Source of the DNA: Nitrospiraceae bacterium
GTDB lineage: Bacteria; Nitrospirota; Thermodesulfovibrionia; UBA6902
Assembly (NCBI GenBank): GCA_003599505.1
Contig: QZKO01000028.1
Span: 1-64,000, forward strand
Length of the DNA: 64,000 bases
Reading direction: 5' to 3'
In this document: in pieces, positions 53,043-61,929 of the stretch
Layout of the letters: the number at the start of each line of letters is the position of its first letter
Numbering within the stretch: position 1 is the stretch's first letter
Made by a program: the position numbers and the translations under genes
The notes under the pieces: generated by a model
The model's input: the letters and a program-made list of their open reading frames with translations, nothing else
Database searches by the model: none
What the model was told of the DNA's origin: nothing

Positions 53043-54215
53043 TCAATGCGTGATTTTTTCACGATAGCTTTCATAACTGAAATCCGGGCTTCTGTCTTTC
53101 GTATGACATTTAAGGCAAACCGGCTCCGTAACGGGCTGCAGCGGCTTCTCCATGACCGGGAGGTGTTCCCGTCCCGCCCCATGACAAACTTCGCACTGAA
53201 CGCCTGCAAGTCCGGGAGTCGCTTCCATATTGTAGAATCCTCCCTCGCCGAACCCGACCGCATGGCATATTACGCATTCCGGGTCAAATGATTTTCCCAC
53301 GCGCTCGAGGCTTGAAAAGGCCCCTGCGTGTTTCGTTTTCTTCCAGCTTTCAACAAAGGGCTGGTGGCACTCGGCGCACTTTTCAACGCCGAGGTATTTA
53401 GCTTCAGTCAAAGGTTTTATATCCTCTTTAAAAAGCCTTGCAACCCGCAAGTCGTAATCATTTAAAACGCTTCGGACCGCTTTATCTTCCCTTATATCAC
53501 TACCGAGAGGCTGCCATCTGTGCCTGTAATCCTTTATATTCCCCGCGTTATCAAACCGCAGGGTCAGAATTCCCAGTTTTTTACCTCTCTGAGAGCCTGA
53601 GATAATTATGGTTCCATTTGCCTTAAGAGGCTCTTCAATCTCTTCTCCTGAAGACAATATTATCACATCCCACCCCTTAATGGTTTCAGCATCGGAAATA
53701 TCGGTATCAGAAAGCAGGATATTTACCTTCCCTTTTTCATACCGTTCCGGATTTGTGCCGAGATGGATGTTTAATTTGTCCTTTTTCGTCATAATGGACT
53801 TCGTATAATGCGGAGAGTCATATACAGCCCGTATCCTGTTCTTTTTCGAGACGTGTGACAGAAAATCTTCACGGAACACGGCTTCCCTTTTCCCGAAAGC
53901 CACAGCGTCATATCCGATAATGCCGTAAGCCTTCAGCAGTGTTTCCGTCTTCAATCTCCCCTGCGGCGTATCTTCACCGCTGAAATTGCCGGCGTCAATT
54001 AGAATATTTGGCGAAAGTTTCTTTTTATTTTCTTTAAGATACCCTGAAAGCCTTGCCAGTCCGCCGAAGTCTGTCTTCGGGGAGCAGCCGCAAGGCTCCA
54101 GTTCGCCCTGCAAGCTCCCCGTGTAAAGGACATTCAGGACCCGTTCCTTCCCATACGCAGCCGGAGCAGCCAGGAAAATAGATAATAGAAGGTTAATCAA
54201 TAAAATCCGTTTCAT
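53043..54215 (-). CDS. UshA-like domain fused to a tetraheme cytochrome c554-type domain
   Basis: 390 residues. Signal peptide (ILLINLLLSIFLAAPAAYGK). Residues 25-250 resemble the N-terminal half of 5'-nucleotidase/UshA-type proteins (LYTGSLQGELEPCGCSP, LIDAGNFSGED, DAVAFGKREAVF). The C-terminal third has four CxxCH heme sites: CAECH (near 290), CVICH, CEVCH and CLKCH, in the c554/multiheme arrangement. Periplasmic. The metallophosphatase metal ligands look incomplete, so the first domain may be structural. It shares an operon with the DsbA-like gene (the 3' end overlaps the alternative start of that gene). Confidence 0.85.
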   Translation of the reverse strand: MKRILLINLLLSIFLAAPAAYGKERVLNVLYTGSLQGELEPCGCSPKTDFGGLARLSGYLKENKKKLSPNILIDAGNFSGEDTPQGRLKTETLLKAYGIIGYDAVAFGKREAVFREDFLSHVSKKNRIRAVYDSPHYTKSIMTKKDKLNIHLGTNPERYEKGKVNILLSDTDISDAETIKGWDVIILSSGEEIEEPLKANGTIIISGSQRGKKLGILTLRFDNAGNIKDYRHRWQPLGSDIREDKAVRSVLNDYDLRVARLFKEDIKPLTEAKYLGVEKCAECHQPFVESWKKTKHAGAFSSLERVGKSFDPECVICHAVGFGEGGFYNMEATPGLAGVQCEVCHGAGREHLPVMEKPLQPVTEPVCLKCHTKDRSPDFSYESYREKITH

Positions 54216-54223
54216 GTGAAAAC

Positions 54224-54256
54224 AAGCTATAAGCCGTAAGCTTTCAGCTAAAAACC
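54224..54256. repeat. AAGCTAT heptamer array upstream of the cytochrome gene
   Basis: AAGCTAT, AAGCCGT, AAGCTTT and CAGCTAA in 7-bp phase. Confidence 0.7.
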
Positions 54257-54432
54257 ATGGTCAAACACATTTACTTTAACACCAATTAATGAATTTGTTA
54301 TGAAATCTCAATGTTGTATTTTATCAGTTTGAATTTTTTCCTTCATCACCATCCGGTTTAATTTGACCTTATTAAATTCAGGCTTCTATAATACCTTTCA
54401 GGATAATCGTATCATATTATCAACGAATGATT

Positions 54433-54451
54433 CCCTCTTTGAAAAAGAGGG
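54433..54451. repeat. CCCTCTTTGAAAAAGAGGG palindrome before the PhnD-like gene
   Basis: A perfect 8-bp stem with 3-nt loop, 13 nt before the ATG. It resembles the core of the 9612/45406 elements and could fold over the ribosome-binding region. Confidence 0.7.
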
Positions 54452-54463
54452 CCGGATTCGACG

Positions 54464-55402
54464 ATGACAGCGCTATTACACAATAAATTATATGCCATAA
54501 TATTTTTGGCCCTGTCTTTCTCACTGATAATTTCAGGATGCTCAAAGAAGGAAATTCCCAAAAAAGTAAGCCTGAACAAAAGGTCGCCGGCTTCAGAGAA
54601 TTTTGTAAAGCAGACAGACACAGGCTCATTGAAATTCGGTTTTGACCTCAGGCTCAATCCCAAAGAAGACGTGAAGATATATTTACCCTTTCTTCGTTAT
54701 CTTGAGCAAAGCACCGGAAATAAATTCTCCCTGAGGTTTACTGAAAGATACGAAGATACCGTAGAAAACCTCGGGAAGGGGATTATTCATTTTGCAGCGC
54801 TGGGCCCTGTTAACAGTGTCCTCGCAAGAAAGAAATACGGCGCGAACTGTCTTGTGATGGGGCTTAATTCCGAAGGGAAGCCCAGGTACCGCGCGGTTAT
54901 ATTTACAAAAACAGGCAGCCCCATAAAGGATATTACGGATTTGAAAGGCAAGTTCTTTGCGTTTGGAGATAACTATTCAACACAGGGGCATATCATTCCA
55001 CGCAGGATGCTTGAGGATGCGGGCATAACCCTGGAGTCCCTGAAGGGTTACGTGTTTACAGGTTCACACGCAAACACCGCGAGGGCGGTCCTGAACGGAG
55101 AATACGACGCAGGGGCCATACAGGACAATCTCGCAATACGTTTGATGTCTGAAGGAAAGATTAAAATCCTTGCGACATCGAAGCCATACCCGAGCAGTCT
55201 TATCTGCTACAGTAAAGAGGTCCACTCCCCTATAGTGAAAAATGTAAAAATCGCGCTCCTGGGCCTCGACCCGAAGGGTAAGCATTCAGGAATCCTTACG
55301 AACTGGGACAAGACCGAGATGCCCAACGGATTTACTGAATACAGTGATGAATCTTTAAAAGAGATTGAAGAACTCACCATAAGATATGGTCTTCTGGAAT
55401 GA
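54464..55402 (+). CDS. PhnD-type periplasmic substrate-binding lipoprotein
   Basis: 312 residues. Lipobox LIISGCSK (Cys near residue 26), then a PhnD/type-2 periplasmic binding fold: GFDLRLNPKEDVKIYLPFLR, LEQSTGNKFSLRFTERYED, FAALGPVNSVLARKKYGANC, FAFGDNYSTQGHIIPRRMLE and 'YDAGAIQDNLAIRLMSEG'. Such proteins normally feed ABC transporters of phosphate, phosphite or phosphonate. Here no permease follows; instead the stop overlaps the histidine kinase start (ATGA), so it is probably the ligand sensor of that kinase. Confidence 0.85.
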   Translation: MTALLHNKLYAIIFLALSFSLIISGCSKKEIPKKVSLNKRSPASENFVKQTDTGSLKFGFDLRLNPKEDVKIYLPFLRYLEQSTGNKFSLRFTERYEDTVENLGKGIIHFAALGPVNSVLARKKYGANCLVMGLNSEGKPRYRAVIFTKTGSPIKDITDLKGKFFAFGDNYSTQGHIIPRRMLEDAGITLESLKGYVFTGSHANTARAVLNGEYDAGAIQDNLAIRLMSEGKIKILATSKPYPSSLICYSKEVHSPIVKNVKIALLGLDPKGKHSGILTNWDKTEMPNGFTEYSDESLKEIEELTIRYGLLE

Positions 55403-56784
55403 AACTCTGGATAAAAATAGCCCTGCTCAATGTCCTTGTCGTTGTCGGATTGGGGATATTAATCGGACTTGCAATAAGAGATGTGGTGGTAAATTCAATG
55501 CGGTCGGAGCTGACAAGAGAGGGCGAATCCATTGCGAGAAATCTCTCCGACAGGATCGCCGATTCCATCCTTCTTGAAGACGCGTACAGAGTACAGGAGG
55601 CTGTAGAAGACGTCACCGGGAAAGAAGAGGACATAGAATATATTTTCGTTACGGATAAAAACAGGCAGCTTGTTGCCCATACATTTCAGGGTGGATACCC
55701 GCCTGATATATTGCGGTGGAACCCGCTTGATGCCGATAAGCCGTTGTCTATTCAGCTGCTCGATACCGAAAAAGGATTTATAAGGGATATAGGGTTAAAA
55801 ATATTCGGGGGCATGAACCCCGAGCTCCATATCGGCATAAAAGAGCAAAGAATATCACTGGCACTGAACAGCGTCAGGAATTTAGTTATTGCGCTGACCA
55901 TAATCGCGACATTGTTCGGCTCGGTTTTGTCATTTTCTTTCAGCCGGCTTATTACAAAACCTCTCAATGCCCTCGTGGGATTTACCCATAATCTCTCAAA
56001 AGGCGAATTCGGTAAAAGTATCGCGATCAGCTCACGCGATGAAATCGGCGAGCTTTCAGAGACCTTTAACAGGCTCTCGCAGGAGCTTAAACTCTATAGA
56101 GAAAAAATGGAGGAGTCCTATAAACAAATGCTCAGGACCGAGAAGCTTACCGCGCTCGGAAGGGTCTCCGCGGGACTGGCCCACGAACTCAGAAATCCTC
56201 TTACATCAATAAAGGTATTGCTTCAGGCCTTTAAGGACCATAAAGGGCTTACAAGAGAGGATATGGAGATTCTGCTTATAGCCGTCGAACAAATGGAAGA
56301 CCTCCTTACAGGATTTTTACGGTTTGTCAAGAGCGATAAGTTTAATTTATCGGATGTCGATGTAAATACGATAATAAAGCATGTGACAAACCTTGCTCAA
56401 TTCCAGATCAAAAATCAGCCCATTAATGTTGCCCTTGATCTCTGCAGCCTGCCGCTGATAAAGGCCGACAGGATAATGATTGAACAGGCCCTGCTGAATC
56501 TCGTTCTTAACGCAATTGAGGCAATGCCGGGGGGCGGAGAGCTTACTATATCCAGCAGAGTGGAAGACGGCAAGCTGGTTGTCAGTGTAAAAGACACGGG
56601 CAGCGGCATACCCGAAGACGTGAAAGACAAAATCTTTGACCCCTTCTTTACGACAAAAGGAGACGGAACAGGCCTGGGGCTTTCAATCGTGTATAATATT
56701 GCTAATCTCCATAATGGCGAAGTCAGTTTTAAAAGTAATGCAGGCGGGACGACTTTTAACCTTAACATCCCTGTAACCGCATGA
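55399..56784 (+). CDS. Membrane sensor histidine kinase with HAMP domain
   Basis: 461 residues. Membrane segments at about 5-27 (IALLNVLVVVGLGILIGLAI) and 155-178 (LVIALTIIATLFGSVLSFSF) bracket a periplasmic sensor domain. HAMP follows (to about 230), then HisKA with the phospho-His in LAHELRNPLTSIKVL and the ATPase with NLVLNAIEAM, DTGSGIPEDV and GDGTGLGLSIVYN. Its partners are the PhnD-like protein upstream and the NtrC-type regulator downstream (4-bp overlaps on both sides). Confidence 0.93.
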   Translation: MKLWIKIALLNVLVVVGLGILIGLAIRDVVVNSMRSELTREGESIARNLSDRIADSILLEDAYRVQEAVEDVTGKEEDIEYIFVTDKNRQLVAHTFQGGYPPDILRWNPLDADKPLSIQLLDTEKGFIRDIGLKIFGGMNPELHIGIKEQRISLALNSVRNLVIALTIIATLFGSVLSFSFSRLITKPLNALVGFTHNLSKGEFGKSIAISSRDEIGELSETFNRLSQELKLYREKMEESYKQMLRTEKLTALGRVSAGLAHELRNPLTSIKVLLQAFKDHKGLTREDMEILLIAVEQMEDLLTGFLRFVKSDKFNLSDVDVNTIIKHVTNLAQFQIKNQPINVALDLCSLPLIKADRIMIEQALLNLVLNAIEAMPGGGELTISSRVEDGKLVVSVKDTGSGIPEDVKDKIFDPFFTTKGDGTGLGLSIVYNIANLHNGEVSFKSNAGGTTFNLNIPVTA

Positions 56785-58172
56785 ATACCATACTTATCGT
56801 TGACGACCAGAAAGTTGTTTGTTATTCGCTCCAGCGTTTTCTTCAATCCGAAGGTTATGATGTTGTTACCGCCCCAGGCGGCAAAGAGGCAGTTGTAATT
56901 ATGAATGAAACAAACCCCGGCCTTGTTATCATGGATGTCAGAATGCCCGACATGGACGGACTCGAGGTATTGGAAAAGATAAAGGCGTCCCATCCAAAAA
57001 CCCAGGTAATAATGATGACGGCCTTCAGCACCACTGAAAAGGCGATTCATGCCATGAAGCTCGGGGCCTACGATTACCTCATAAAACCCTTTGACAATGA
57101 TGAACTGCTTATCCGGGTAAAAGACGCTCTTAAAACAGGGGACCTGATGAAGGAGGTGGTCACTCTTGATGAGACGGCGGATTATGCGGACAGTGAAAGA
57201 ATCGTGGGAAGAAGCGCCGTAATGCTCGGCATCTATAAACAGATCGGAAAGGCGGCGCCGACTGATGCTACGGTTCTCATAAGGGGAGAAAGCGGGACCG
57301 GCAAGGAGCTTATAGCCCGGGCCCTTTATCATTACAGCAAGAGGGCGACAAAACCTTTTATGGCGATAAACTGCGCGGCTATCCCTGAGCCCCTCCTTGA
57401 GTCGGAGCTTTTCGGATATGAGCGCGGGGCCTTTACAGGCGCGGATTTCAAGCGTATCGGCAAGTTTGAACAGAGCAGCGGCGGGACGGTCTTTCTTGAC
57501 GAGATAGGTGATATGTCGTTAAACCTGCAGGCAAAACTCCTGAGGGTCATACAGGACGGGAGGTTTGAGAGACTCGGCGGAAACGAGACCGTCAAAACGG
57601 ATGTAAGGACAATAGCGGCAACGAACAAAGACATCGAGGATATGGTCAAAAAAGGCGTGTTCAGGGAAGACCTTTATCACCGCCTTAATGTAGTCGGCAT
57701 AAAGGCGCCTCCGCTGAGGGAAAGAAAAGAAGACATAAAAGAACTCGCGGCTTATTTTATTCAGAAGTTCAACGTAAAACTCGGAAAGAGCGTTAAAGGT
57801 ATTACAACCGAGGCCCTGAAAATCCTGAATGAATACTCCTGGCCCGGCAATGTCAGAGAACTTGAAAATCTTGTTGAGAGGGCCGTCGTCTTCTGCGGCG
57901 ACGATTATCTGTCTGTGGAATGCTGCAGGGAGTTTTCCTTGCAGCCCCGGATGACCGGCTGCGCTACATTGGAGGACGCGATTAAATACCTTACAGATTT
58001 GTCCTTCAAAGAAGGCTGTCAGGGGAAGTTTCAGGATATTGCCGGTATGCTGGAGAAAAGCATGGTCATGAGGGCGCTGGAGCTTTCGAAAGGCAACCAG
58101 GTCCACGCGGCAAGGCTTCTGGGAATATCAAGGACTACCCTGAGGAAAAAGCTTGGGGAGAAAGAAAGCTGA
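56781..58172 (+). CDS. NtrC-family sigma-54-dependent response regulator
   Basis: 463 residues in three domains: receiver (1-120, phospho-Asp in VIMDVRMPDMDG), AAA+ ATPase (about 145-380; Walker A GESGTGKE, sigma-54 contact GAFTGA, Walker B GGTVFLDEIGD) and a Fis-type HTH at the C-terminus (GNQVHAARLLGISRTTLRKK). Activates sigma-54 promoters when phosphorylated by the adjacent kinase. A likely target is the molybdoenzyme operon 148 bp downstream, but I do not see a clear -24/-12 sequence there. Confidence 0.95.
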   Translation: MNTILIVDDQKVVCYSLQRFLQSEGYDVVTAPGGKEAVVIMNETNPGLVIMDVRMPDMDGLEVLEKIKASHPKTQVIMMTAFSTTEKAIHAMKLGAYDYLIKPFDNDELLIRVKDALKTGDLMKEVVTLDETADYADSERIVGRSAVMLGIYKQIGKAAPTDATVLIRGESGTGKELIARALYHYSKRATKPFMAINCAAIPEPLLESELFGYERGAFTGADFKRIGKFEQSSGGTVFLDEIGDMSLNLQAKLLRVIQDGRFERLGGNETVKTDVRTIAATNKDIEDMVKKGVFREDLYHRLNVVGIKAPPLRERKEDIKELAAYFIQKFNVKLGKSVKGITTEALKILNEYSWPGNVRELENLVERAVVFCGDDYLSVECCREFSLQPRMTGCATLEDAIKYLTDLSFKEGCQGKFQDIAGMLEKSMVMRALELSKGNQVHAARLLGISRTTLRKKLGEKES

Positions 58173-58319
58173 CCTGTCCACATCCTGTACATCTGACTAT
58201 TAACTGTACACTCTCATCCCGGCAACCCCTTTAATTATCAACAAGTTTTATCAAGCATATTAGTTGCTTCCTCATTTTCATCTTACCTTACAAATCCCAA
58301 CCTGGAAGGAGGAAAGCTT

Positions 58320-58985
58320 ATGTCCAAAAAGTATGCATTACTTGTGGATCTGAGGAAGTGCGTCGGATGCACATCCTGTCAGGTAAGCTGCAAGATGGAA
58401 AACGCAGTGCCGATAGGAGACTTCAGGTCGAGAGTGGATTTCGCCGATACCGGCGAATATCCGAAAGCAAAGAGACATTTTTTTCCAAAAATCTGCAACC
58501 AGTGCGACGAGCCGCCGTGTGTCCCCCCCTGTCCTGTTCCCGGCGCGACTTTCAAGCGGGCAGACGGAGTTGTGATGGTGAACAGGGATTTATGCATCGG
58601 ATGCGGCAGATGTGTGGGCGCCTGTCCATACGGAGCGCGCTTCATGCACCCCCATATCCCTGTTACAAATGACCCGAAACCTTACGCAAAGAATGTCCCT
58701 GAGGTAAAGGGGAAGAAGGCAAAGGATTTGAGGGTCGTCGACAAGTGCGACTACTGCAGCCACCGTCTCGCGGAGGGAATTGAAGAGCCTGCGTGCGTGA
58801 GAAACTGCGTAGGCAATGCAAGATATTTCGGCGATACGGGCGATCCCGGCAGCGCGGTCTCAAAGCTCAAAGCCTCTGTAAAAACAACGGACTGGCATCC
58901 CGAATACGGCACAAAGCCGCGGACTGTTTTTATCGCCCCTGATGAAGAGGTCTTTTCAGCGGCAGACGGCCAGATAAACAGATAG
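58320..58985 (+). CDS. Molybdoenzyme electron-transfer subunit, four [4Fe-4S] clusters
   Basis: 221 residues with four cysteine groups: CVGCTSCQVSC, CNQCDEPPCVPPCP, CIGCGRCVGACP and CDYCSHRLAEGIEEPACVRN followed by C. This is the NrfC/PsrB/DmsB type. No Tat or Sec signal is seen, so it is probably exported as a complex with the Tat-bearing catalytic subunit. The ribosome site GGAGGAAAG is strong. No NrfD-type membrane anchor gene follows. Confidence 0.92.
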   Translation: MSKKYALLVDLRKCVGCTSCQVSCKMENAVPIGDFRSRVDFADTGEYPKAKRHFFPKICNQCDEPPCVPPCPVPGATFKRADGVVMVNRDLCIGCGRCVGACPYGARFMHPHIPVTNDPKPYAKNVPEVKGKKAKDLRVVDKCDYCSHRLAEGIEEPACVRNCVGNARYFGDTGDPGSAVSKLKASVKTTDWHPEYGTKPRTVFIAPDEEVFSAADGQINR

Positions 58986-58996
58986 GAGGTGGAAAA

Positions 58997-61843
58997 ATGC
59001 AGGTATCAAGAAGGGTATTTTTGAAATATGCAGGAGCGGTCAGCGGCCTGGCGGCTTTAAACAAAACAGGGCTTTTATCTTTAGAACATCTTTCCCCTCA
59101 AGAGGCAGAGGCGATGCAGACGGCAATGGGAAAATATGAGGTGAAATATACCGCCGACGCCATGTGCCCTGCTGAATGCGGAATGGAGATGTGGATCAAA
59201 GACGGTAAGATAGCAAAGATTTACGGCAATAAGGCTGTGCCCATGAACGACGGAATTGCGTGTGCCAAAGGCGCATCCGGACAGCAGTTGGTTTACTCCC
59301 CTTACAGGCTTAAATATCCGATGATAAGGGTAGGTGAGAGAGGCTCCGGTAAATTTAAGCGCGTAACATGGAGTGAGGCCATAGACCATATCGGGCAAAA
59401 ACTGACGGACATCAAGAAGAAATACGGAGCGGAATCGGTCATTATGGACTGCGGTGATGTTACAGACAGAGACCATTACTACAGGCTTTTCTTTGCATAC
59501 GGCACTCCTAACTGCACGGAGCACGGCGCTATCTGCGATACTCCGAGGAGACATGGCCCGAAACTCATGGTCGGCGGCAAGAGATGGGAGCCCGATGTGA
59601 TGAGACCGCAGCTCGTAAGGCAGCCCGACGGCTCCCTGAAAAAAGATTACACCTATAAAACAAAGTTAATCGTTTACAACGGCTGGAACCCCTTTGTCGC
59701 GACAAGAATATTCTATGAAAACAGGGGAACGGTCGGCGCGATGGTTGAGAATGGCTGCAAAGTTGTGGTCATTGACCCCTCTCTGAGCAATACTGCTGCT
59801 AAGGCGGATATGTGGCTTTCACCGAGAGCCGGCACTGACGGAGACCTCTTCGGCGCAATGCTGCGATACATCCTTGAAAATGACAACCAGAACGACCCTG
59901 ACAGGAAATACATTGACTCGAGTTTCAAAAAATACTCTGTTGGATGGGACGATTTTGAGGCCGCGTTCAAGTCATGGTGGGGCAAGAAAGACCCTGTCAA
60001 CGGACTGGGTTATTTCAGCCTTGACTGGGCGGCAGACAGGACAGGCCTTTCAAAGAAACAGATCGAAGACCTCTCACATCTCTTCGGGATAACAAAACCT
60101 GCGGCCCTTGTTTGGGGTATGCAGTCGCCGGGACACCATTACAACGGGTACTGCGCTTCCATCATCGGCGTGGCCCTGAACGTGATAACCGGGAACTTTG
60201 ATGTGCCGGGCGGGGTTATAGACACCGAGCTTGTGAAGTCCGACAAGGGCGGGTCTGCAACAGGAAAAGACTTCAAAAAGAAAAAGGTCAAACGGGTCAT
60301 TGACGGAAAAGAGGTTGAGGGAGAAGTGGAACATTTCCACATGGACCTCTTCGGAAGCAAATACCCGGCAGCATGGGACGATGCGGTTGCGGATTATCCA
60401 AATGCCTTTAAAGAGGGGGTTGACATCAGGTATGGTCCCTTCAGGGGACATCACTATCCCATAAAGGCCTACATCCTGAGGACCGGCAACTCGGTGCTCA
60501 CAGGCTCCGCGCCTCACAAATGGAAAGACGCCATTCTGGCAAAGGACGCGAAAGGCGATTACAAGCTTGAGCTCTATGTGTTTATAGATACACTCAACCT
60601 TGAAAGCGCCCTTTATGCAGATGTAATTCTGCCGGAAGCAAGCTACGCTGAAAGACAAAGCCTCAGCGATATTTACCCGTCCCATCAGGTGATATACAAC
60701 AGGGACGCGGTAATCAAGCCGCTTCACGAGTGTAAGAAACCAACTGACATAATGAACATGCTTGCAAAGAAACTCAATGAGCTTGGCGACGCTGATTTGA
60801 AAGGTTCCGACTTCTGGGAAAAGTATAAATCTGAAGAGGACTTTGTCAATGAAATGCTTGCGCCGGCGCCGGGCAGGGTGAATGTCGGGACCCCGCTTCC
60901 ATATCCACAGTATCCCGAGGGGTACAAACTTAAGGGCACACCCGATTCGCTGGAAAAGGGCGAGGTTACCATTGACAATGAAAAAAAGGAAGTAAAAGGC
61001 AAGCCCGTCACAGTTGAATGGCTCAGGAACAATAACGGCGTAGCCATATGGCCCATGAGCTGGTATCGTTACAGGAAACACAATGCAGACGAACCGAATA
61101 AGGCCTTCCCGAATACATCTACAAAACTCATTGAATTCAGGTTCGACTGGAAAGACGGCGACAAACGCTACGGCGGGTACAAGTCTTATAATGAAAAGAT
61201 TGAAAAGGCAGGCGGCGAAGTCCCAAAAGGGCTGAAGGAAGTCGGCTTTGACAGGTTCCCGTCAACGTTCTTCTGGTTTGAGACAAAGTGGAACCCTTAT
61301 ACAAATCCTGATTACAAGAAGTATGAGAAGGATTTCCCGTTCCAGCTCATCTGCGGCCGTGTCCATCATTCAATGAGCGGTACGCAGATGATTCCATGGC
61401 TTAGTGAAATCAAGACAGAAGGCACCTGGCAGCCTATGAACAAGGAGTTTGAGGCGGATGTTCCTGAGGCGATGCCGATGGGTGAGGAGCCGATGAAGAC
61501 AATGAAAATGAAATTCAAGGCAAATACCTATTCAGTCGGCACAATCTGGATGAACACCGACGACGCGAAGAAGGCGGGAATCAAAAACGGTGATCTGGTC
61601 GTTGTCGAGAACCCGCTCGGCAAGTCCACAAAGGGCAAGGTGTTCGCGTCAGGCGGCATAAGGCCGGGCGTTATCAAGATTGGTTTTGCAACAGGCGGAA
61701 GGTTCAGCGAAGGGCTGGGCCCTGCGTATAAAACCAGAGACTATACGCCGAGCCACAACGACCTGGTTGACCCTGACGTTCTGAGCCCTATTATGGGGTT
61801 CCCGGGGTATGCAGATATGATAGTAAAGGTGAAAAAGGCGTAA
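58997..61843 (+). CDS. Tat-exported molybdopterin oxidoreductase, PsrA/TtrA-like
   Basis: 948 residues. Tat signal SRRVFLKYAGAV (near residue 4). The cluster region reads YTADAMCPAECGM...C, so the first position of the usual C-x2-C-x3-C-x27-C is Asp (D), with the rest present. The Mo-ligand region HGAICDTPRR suggests a Cys ligand. Later segments VLPEASYAERQ and GRVHHSMSGTQMI fit MGD binding. It is closest in architecture to polysulfide/thiosulfate/tetrathionate-type reductases, but the true substrate is not determined. TorD-family chaperone follows. Confidence 0.92.
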   Translation: MQVSRRVFLKYAGAVSGLAALNKTGLLSLEHLSPQEAEAMQTAMGKYEVKYTADAMCPAECGMEMWIKDGKIAKIYGNKAVPMNDGIACAKGASGQQLVYSPYRLKYPMIRVGERGSGKFKRVTWSEAIDHIGQKLTDIKKKYGAESVIMDCGDVTDRDHYYRLFFAYGTPNCTEHGAICDTPRRHGPKLMVGGKRWEPDVMRPQLVRQPDGSLKKDYTYKTKLIVYNGWNPFVATRIFYENRGTVGAMVENGCKVVVIDPSLSNTAAKADMWLSPRAGTDGDLFGAMLRYILENDNQNDPDRKYIDSSFKKYSVGWDDFEAAFKSWWGKKDPVNGLGYFSLDWAADRTGLSKKQIEDLSHLFGITKPAALVWGMQSPGHHYNGYCASIIGVALNVITGNFDVPGGVIDTELVKSDKGGSATGKDFKKKKVKRVIDGKEVEGEVEHFHMDLFGSKYPAAWDDAVADYPNAFKEGVDIRYGPFRGHHYPIKAYILRTGNSVLTGSAPHKWKDAILAKDAKGDYKLELYVFIDTLNLESALYADVILPEASYAERQSLSDIYPSHQVIYNRDAVIKPLHECKKPTDIMNMLAKKLNELGDADLKGSDFWEKYKSEEDFVNEMLAPAPGRVNVGTPLPYPQYPEGYKLKGTPDSLEKGEVTIDNEKKEVKGKPVTVEWLRNNNGVAIWPMSWYRYRKHNADEPNKAFPNTSTKLIEFRFDWKDGDKRYGGYKSYNEKIEKAGGEVPKGLKEVGFDRFPSTFFWFETKWNPYTNPDYKKYEKDFPFQLICGRVHHSMSGTQMIPWLSEIKTEGTWQPMNKEFEADVPEAMPMGEEPMKTMKMKFKANTYSVGTIWMNTDDAKKAGIKNGDLVVVENPLGKSTKGKVFASGGIRPGVIKIGFATGGRFSEGLGPAYKTRDYTPSHNDLVDPDVLSPIMGFPGYADMIVKVKKA

Positions 61844-61847
61844 AGAT

Positions 61848-61924
61848 TAAAAATCAGCGATCAGCAATCAGCGGTCAGCAATCAGTTTTTTTAAGCTGAC
61901 CGCTGAAAGCTGACCGCTAAAAGA
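61848..61924. repeat. ATCAGCG/ATCAGCA heptamer array with inverted arm
   Basis: Left arm ATCAGCG, ATCAGCA, ATCAGCG and GTCAGCA; right arm AGCTGACCGCTGAAAGCTGA. Can fold into a long hairpin between the catalytic-subunit and chaperone genes. Confidence 0.85.
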
Positions 61925-61929
61925 CACCG

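Noticed and set aside
56415-57332. 305-codon open frame antisense to the kinase/regulator genes
   Set aside because: Spans two coupled genes in opposite sense and has no recognisable domain or ribosome site.
58173-58319. Sigma-54 promoter before the molybdoenzyme operon
   Set aside because: Expected from the neighbouring NtrC-type regulator, but no GG-N10-GC pair with good flanks was found by eye.
60074-61081. 335-codon open frame antisense to the molybdoenzyme gene
   Set aside because: Cys/His-rich text without motifs; a shadow of the catalytic-subunit codons.
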